Positions 6,592-9,934 of a DNA stretch of 9,934 nt are shown in pieces. The notes below the pieces were generated by a model. It searched no databases, was not told where the DNA came from, and saw only the letters and a list, made by a program, of their open reading frames with translations. Each line of letters begins with the position of its first letter. Position 1 is the stretch's first letter. The position numbers were made by a program, and so were the translations under genes. Origin of the DNA: a bacterium (GTDB lineage: Bacteria; Chloroflexota; Dormibacteria; Aeolococcales; Bog-877); the NCBI GenBank assembly GCA_021798435.1, contig JAJZGN010000060.1, positions 1 through 9,934 on the forward strand. The letters run 5' to 3'.

Positions 6592-7625
6592 CAGTAGAGC
6601 CGGTCCTTGCGCAGCAGGTTGAGAAGCTCGGCCCCGTGCCGGTACCGCTCCAGGTTCTCGCTGAAGAGCTGGGCGAGAAGCTGGTTCTCGCCGGCCACCG
6701 TGCTCATGGAGTGGGGCGTGACGAGGACGTTGGCAAGGTCCCAGAGGGGGCTCGGCGGCGGAAGCGGCTCCTCCCGGAAGACGTCCAGGGCCGCCCCCCG
6801 AAGCCGCCCCGACTGGAGCGCGGAGGTGAGTGCCCCCTCGTCCACCACGGTTCCCCGGGCCAGGTTCACCACCACCGCCGCGCTGGGGAGGAGGGACAGC
6901 CTGGCCCCGGAGATTAGGCCCTCGGTCTCGTCCGTGTGGGGCATCGCCAGCACCAGGAAGTCGGCGTCGGGGAGGGCGCTCTCCAGCTCTCCCACCTCCA
7001 GCAGCCGGTCGACCCCGGATGCGGCCGCGGTGCGGCCGTCCAGGGAACGCACCACCCCGGTCGTGCGGGCGCCGAGCGCCCCAGCGAGCGTCGCCACCTC
7101 CCGGCCGATGCTCCCCAGGCCGACGATGACCACCTCCTGGCCCGCCACCAGGTGGCCGCTGCGCCGGGACCACCGGTGCCGGCGCTGGTCGGCCAGGATC
7201 TCCGGCAGGTCGCGGTCGAAGTAGATCATGGCGAAGATGGCGAACTCCGCCAGCGCCCTCCCGTGCACCCCTCGGGCCGTGGTCACCACCACCTCCGGGC
7301 TCCGCTCCAGCCCCACCCGGCGCACGAACTGCCCGACCCCCGCCGAGGTGGCCTGGATCCAGCGCAGCTTGGGCAGGCGGCCGAGCTCGGTGTGCAGGCC
7401 GGGCGGCCCGAAGTCGAACATCACCTCCGCCCGTGAGAGCAGGGCGCGCCAGCGCTCGAGCTCCTCCCCCTGGGCTTCGGGCTGGCGGTGGTGGCCCGGG
7501 TACCGGGGGGCGGCGATGAGCTCCTCGGGGTACTCGAACGTGTACTCCGGATGGGACTGCCGGAGACGCGCCACCAGCTCCGGCTCCAGGGGGGTGGTGA
7601 ACACCACCAGCGGCTCAACCGGCAT
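6591..7625 (-). CDS. D-isomer-specific 2-hydroxyacid dehydrogenase (NAD-binding)
   Basis: The 344-residue enzyme would interconvert a D-2-hydroxyacid and its 2-oxoacid with NAD(P)H in the cytoplasm. The nucleotide-binding motif V-G-L-G-S-I-G is at 168-174. The catalytic triad of the family is present: Arg257 in N-L-A-R-G, Glu286 in D-V-F-R-E-E-P-L-P, and His305 in T-P-H-S-M-S. Residues 1-100 form the divergent substrate domain, including S-A-G-V-G-Q (94-99). No ACT domain is present, so it is not a full-length 3-phosphoglycerate dehydrogenase of the long type; glyoxylate/hydroxypyruvate reductase-like or another short form is more likely. The ATG at 7623-7625 has GGAGG 8 nt upstream and follows the preceding gene after 3 nt. 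Substrate specificity cannot be read from the motifs. Confidence 0.92.
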   Translation of the reverse strand: MPVEPLVVFTTPLEPELVARLRQSHPEYTFEYPEELIAAPRYPGHHRQPEAQGEELERWRALLSRAEVMFDFGPPGLHTELGRLPKLRWIQATSAGVGQFVRRVGLERSPEVVVTTARGVHGRALAEFAIFAMIYFDRDLPEILADQRRHRWSRRSGHLVAGQEVVIVGLGSIGREVATLAGALGARTTGVVRSLDGRTAAASGVDRLLEVGELESALPDADFLVLAMPHTDETEGLISGARLSLLPSAAVVVNLARGTVVDEGALTSALQSGRLRGAALDVFREEPLPPPSPLWDLANVLVTPHSMSTVAGENQLLAQLFSENLERYRHGAELLNLLRKDRLY

Positions 7626-7628
7626 CGC

Positions 7629-8747
7629 TCAGCCCTCCAGGGGAAGCTGGACCCAGGCGTGGCGGCGGTGGGACAGCTCGACGGCGTTGATCACCTCCTG
7701 CACCCGGGCGGCGGCCAGGAAGTCCGCCTGCGCCGGGAGGCCGGGGTCCTGGATCTCACTCGTGAAGGCGGCGATCAGGTTGGCGTAGAAGGCGCTGTCC
7801 CACGGCTCGGTGGGACCTCCCCCGGGGGGATAGAGCCTCTCCGGGATCTCCAGGGGGCGGAATTCCACCTGGTCCCGGCGGGCGCCGTAGAGGCGCTCAC
7901 AGACCCCCTCCTCCTCCACCAGCCGGCAGATCAGGGCGCCCTCGGTGCCGTAAAGGCGGGCCTCCAGCCCCGGGTAGTTGCCCACCGTGACGTAGCTGCT
8001 CTGAATGGTGCCGATGGCGCCGTTGGCGAAGCGGCAGAGGAAGGCGTCGGCGTCGTCGATCGGGAGCCGGACCGGGACCGCAGATCCCGGTACCAGCCGC
8101 TCCGGGATCAGGTTGGCGAGCTGCCCCACGACCTCCACGAGCTCCGCTCCCAGAAACCAGAGGGCGAGGTCGATGATCGGGGCCCCGTACCCCTCCAGTG
8201 AACTCACCTGGATTTCGGCGCCCCCTGCCGGATCCCCCTCGCCGGCCCGGATGGGGGTCAGGGGGTCGAGGAACTGGGAGTTCTGCTCGAAGCCGTTGAA
8301 GACCAGTGGTCGCCCGACGTAACCCTCGTCGATCAACTCGCGCATGCGCATCATCGCCGGGCTGAAGCGGAAGGTGAAGCCCACCTTGGTGCGGAGCCCC
8401 AGGGAGCGCGCCTTCTCGCCGGCATCCCGGGTGCGGGTCCACTCCCGGTGCACCGGCTTCTCGCAGAGGACATGCCTTCCGGACTCCAGGCCGGCGATGG
8501 CACTCTGGAAGTGGGCCGGCCCCCAGGTGACGACGTCGACCACCTGGACTGCGGAATCGGCGAGAAGCTCCGCCTCCGAGGAATAAACCCTGCAGCCGGG
8601 CGCGCGGGCCGAAAGGGCCCGGGCTCGCTCCGGGTCCAGGTCGTACACCCCCACGACCCGGGCCCGGGGATCCCGCAGCCAGCCGGGAAGGTGGGCTCGC
8701 CCCGCCCAGCGCCCCGCCCCCACGATCGCCACCCCGAGCTCTGCCAA
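7629..8747 (-). CDS. Gfo/Idh/MocA-family NAD(P)-dependent oxidoreductase, paralog 1
   Basis: This first gene of the operon encodes 372 residues. The Rossmann motif I-V-G-A-G-R-W is at 8-14, E-K-P at 96-98 (K97), then the C-terminal substrate domain with N-G-F-E-Q-N-S-Q (151-158) and the shared S-S-L-E-G-Y-G-A-P-I-I-D segment (182-193). The start is an uncommon TTG (8745-8747), chosen because GGAGGGGAG sits 7-8 nt upstream and because the first residues lead directly into the first beta strand. The D-x-G-x-H motif of many relatives is replaced by D193-L-A-L-W197. It is clearly a duplicate of 2693-3850, including a 20-nt identical DNA stretch, yet the two copies lie at opposite ends of the operon. 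Predicted role: oxidation or reduction of a sugar-like or cyclitol-like intermediate; substrate unknown. Confidence 0.9.
   Translation of the reverse strand: MAELGVAIVGAGRWAGRAHLPGWLRDPRARVVGVYDLDPERARALSARAPGCRVYSSEAELLADSAVQVVDVVTWGPAHFQSAIAGLESGRHVLCEKPVHREWTRTRDAGEKARSLGLRTKVGFTFRFSPAMMRMRELIDEGYVGRPLVFNGFEQNSQFLDPLTPIRAGEGDPAGGAEIQVSSLEGYGAPIIDLALWFLGAELVEVVGQLANLIPERLVPGSAVPVRLPIDDADAFLCRFANGAIGTIQSSYVTVGNYPGLEARLYGTEGALICRLVEEEGVCERLYGARRDQVEFRPLEIPERLYPPGGGPTEPWDSAFYANLIAAFTSEIQDPGLPAQADFLAAARVQEVINAVELSHRRHAWVQLPLEG
7987..8006. repeat. 20-nt identity between the two paralogous oxidoreductase genes (copy 2)
   Basis: Same-orientation second copy of the stretch at 3057-3076, inside the first oxidoreductase gene. 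The two copies are about 4.9 kb apart and enclose the dehydrogenase, both DUF4438 genes and the third oxidoreductase. Confidence 0.7.
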
Positions 8748-8853
8748 CTGCTCCCCTCCAACACCGCGCCGGGACCTGCCGTCGCGATTGGGGATAGTAT
8801 ATTGTCGACCGTCTGAGCGCGCCGATGGAGTCGGCCCTGATGGTGGCCCGGTA
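8748..8853 (-). other. Intergenic region upstream of the six-gene operon
   Basis: This 106-nt gap lies between the lipoprotein stop codon and the operon's TTG start. It holds the -10/operator element described separately and the Shine-Dalgarno GGAGGGGAG. I found no hairpin plus T-tract that would terminate the lipoprotein transcript, so some read-through into the operon is possible. Confidence 0.5.
8796..8812 (-). promoter_or_regulatory. Candidate promoter -10 and operator half-site of the six-gene operon
   Basis: On the minus strand TATACT (8796-8801) is a good -10 hexamer, about 44 nt upstream of the TTG start, giving a leader of roughly 40 nt. Immediately upstream and overlapping is GTCGACAATAT (8799-8809), shared with the 2640 site. 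Here the palindrome ATTGTC/GACCGT is imperfect, with 4 of 6 arm positions kept. No convincing -35 is seen at 16-18 bp, so an activator or a divergent sigma contact may be needed. Promoter role is inferred. Confidence 0.5.
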
Positions 8854-9855
8854 TCAGCCCGGAGGCGGTGGGGTGCTGGCGTACCGCAGGGGGGCGCACG
8901 TCGCGGTGGACGCCGCGCAGGTCACGAACGCGGTCACCGGGGGCTGGTTGGACACCGTGAAGACCAGGACCGGGACCAGGTAGCCGGCGCTGGCCACCAC
9001 CCCGAGGCTCGCCCCGGAGATCAGGACCGGGCCGGTCGCGGCGGTGGGGCCGGGCGAGGGAAAGGGCTGCCCGGAGGAGTCCAGAAGGTAGGACCCGGGG
9101 GCCAGCAGCCCCTGGTTCAGGTCCTGGATCATGAGGTCGGGCGTCGTGGGGGGGTAGGCCGCAAGGGGGCCGGCGATGGGCGGGGGCACGGTGCCCGAGA
9201 GGCCCACCAGGGACAGCTGCTCCCGGTAGTTGGCGGCCACATCGGCGTAGACGTCCTGGGGCTGGCCGCTGATGTTGACCACGGGGTACCCGTCCACGGA
9301 CCACTCGAAGAAGACCCGGCGGTCGGCAGCGTTGACGACGTTGAGCGAGGGGAGGGGAAGCAGGCCCTCATGGGGGTAGGGGAGGTGGCGGGTGGCGAGG
9401 AACTGGGACACGAAGGCGTCGGCGGCCGCCACCGAGGGGGTGGCCCCGGTCTCGTCCACCGGGGTGTTGGGATGGAAATTGAAGAGCTGGTACCCGGTCG
9501 GGGAGGTGAGCTGGTAGCCGGTGGTGGCGCCGAGGTTGTAGGAGAGGCCGGCGCCGGTGTTGACGGCCGGCCCCGGGACCTGGAGGGCGGTCACCAGGTC
9601 TTGGAGGGCGGTCAGCGCGTCCTGGGGCGTCTGGGCGGCGGGCACGGTCCGGGGCATCTGGGGCAGGCGGCCCTGGACCAGGAAGGGCGGGCGCAGGTCG
9701 AGGGGCGCGGCCACCTCTCCGCCCAGAGGCAGCACCCCGAGGGGGAGTGGGGGGGTCGGCGTGGGGCTCACCGCGGGGTGGGGCCGGGGCGGGGCGGCGC
9801 CACAGCCAGCCGCCAGCAGCAGCGCCAGCGCCGCGGCCGGGATCAGTGCTCGCAC
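8854..9855 (-). CDS. Putative secreted lipoprotein of unknown function
   Basis: I do not recognise the family of this 333-residue protein. It starts M-R-A-L-I-P with a hydrophobic Ala/Leu core and lipobox A-A-G-C, lipidation expected at Cys18, followed by a Pro-rich linker (P-R-P-H-P-A-V-S-P-T-P-T-P-P-L-P), so it is probably an extracytoplasmic membrane-anchored protein. A globular part follows with V-F-F-E-W-S-V-D-G-Y-P-V and Y-A-D-V-A-A-N-Y-R-E-Q-L in the middle, and the C-terminus has two Cys (C-A-A-S-T-A-T-C) and a Pro tail. I chose the GTG at 9853-9855 over the ATG at 9874-9876, because GAGGG precedes the GTG and the extra seven residues (M-V-W-H-C-E-G) would spoil the signal peptide. 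It ends 106 nt before the operon start and is probably a separate unit. Confidence 0.72.
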   Translation of the reverse strand: MRALIPAAALALLLAAGCGAAPPRPHPAVSPTPTPPLPLGVLPLGGEVAAPLDLRPPFLVQGRLPQMPRTVPAAQTPQDALTALQDLVTALQVPGPAVNTGAGLSYNLGATTGYQLTSPTGYQLFNFHPNTPVDETGATPSVAAADAFVSQFLATRHLPYPHEGLLPLPSLNVVNAADRRVFFEWSVDGYPVVNISGQPQDVYADVAANYREQLSLVGLSGTVPPPIAGPLAAYPPTTPDLMIQDLNQGLLAPGSYLLDSSGQPFPSPGPTAATGPVLISGASLGVVASAGYLVPVLVFTVSNQPPVTAFVTCAASTATCAPLRYASTPPPPG

Positions 9856-9874
9856 GCCCTCACAATGCCAGACC

Positions 9875-9934
9875 ATGGACTACCGCGATTCCCTGGGGGC
9901 GCTGGCGGCCTCGAGCCGGCCGGGAATGCGCCTA
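9875..9934 (+). CDS. N-terminal fragment, possibly folylpolyglutamate/dihydrofolate synthase
   Basis: Twenty codons from ATG 9875 to the window end read M-D-Y-R-D-S-L-G-A-L-A-A-S-S-R-P-G-M-R-L. Folylpolyglutamate synthases commonly begin with (M)-x-Y-x-x-(S/A)-L-x-x-L and reach (G)-(I/M)-(K/R)-x-G-L about 15 residues later, so FolC is the best guess. This is a short N-terminal resemblance only. The ATG has no obvious Shine-Dalgarno, and it lies only 19 nt from the divergent lipoprotein start, so any promoter would sit inside that gene. Another frame from ATG 9865 gives a Gly/Pro-rich peptide that is less protein-like. Confidence 0.38.
   Translation, partial: MDYRDSLGALAASSRPGMRL

Noticed and set aside
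6592..7173. 194-codon N-terminal extension of DUF4438 paralog A
   Set aside because: It overlaps the well-supported hydroxyacid dehydrogenase gene in another frame and is Arg/Gly/Pro-rich without family resemblance; the remaining 288 residues match the expected family length.
8351..9304. 317-codon minus-strand frame spanning the lipoprotein/operon gap
   Set aside because: It overlaps two supported genes in a different frame and its sequence is Arg/Gly/Pro-rich with no motif.
9488..9525. Short T-G-Y-Q-L repeat within the lipoprotein gene
   Set aside because: It is only two copies of a five-residue motif in a coding region; not a meaningful repeat element.
1..9934. CRISPR arrays, tRNA/rRNA genes, transposases or insertion-sequence ends
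   Set aside because: None found by reading both strands: no regularly spaced direct repeats, no tRNA-like cloverleaf noticed, and no transposase motifs.

Overview
The window is GC-rich bacterial DNA, read almost entirely from the minus strand, with tightly packed genes, clear Shine-Dalgarno sequences and frequent GTG/TTG starts. The phylum cannot be fixed from sequence alone. The composition and the Pro/Ala-rich lipoproteins would fit a high-GC Chloroflexota/Dormibacterota-type or actinobacterial genome; this is inference.

The core (2693-8747, minus strand) is a compact six-gene operon. In transcription order it holds: a Gfo/Idh/MocA oxidoreductase (TTG start), a D-2-hydroxyacid dehydrogenase, two tandem divergent paralogs of the uncharacterised DUF4438 family, a second type of Gfo/Idh/MocA oxidoreductase (dihydrodiol/xylose dehydrogenase-like), and a paralog of the first oxidoreductase. 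Gene junctions are overlaps of 1, 4 and 11 nt or gaps of 3-5 nt, so the six genes are probably co-transcribed and translationally coupled.

Downstream, after a 432-nt gap, lie a family 5 ABC-transporter substrate-binding lipoprotein (425-2260) and the start of an AstE/AspA-type zinc deacylase (1-283, cut by the window edge). This left part is visibly less GC-rich than the operon. The promoter regions of the operon (near 8800) and of the binding-protein unit (near 2640) share GTCGACAATAT, which at 2640-2651 is part of a perfect 12-bp palindrome resembling a GntR-family operator. The two units therefore look like one regulon.

Taken together, the set reads as an uptake-and-catabolism locus: capture of a small solute (peptide-, opine- or sugar-like), deacylation, and several NAD(P)-dependent redox steps, with the DUF4438 pair doing something unknown. 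No permease, ATPase or regulator gene is in the window. The substrate is not identifiable from sequence.

Upstream of the operon, 8854-9855 encodes an unrecognised secreted lipoprotein. At the right edge, 20 codons of a divergent plus-strand gene (from 9875) resemble the N-terminus of folylpolyglutamate synthase; both seem unrelated to the catabolic locus.
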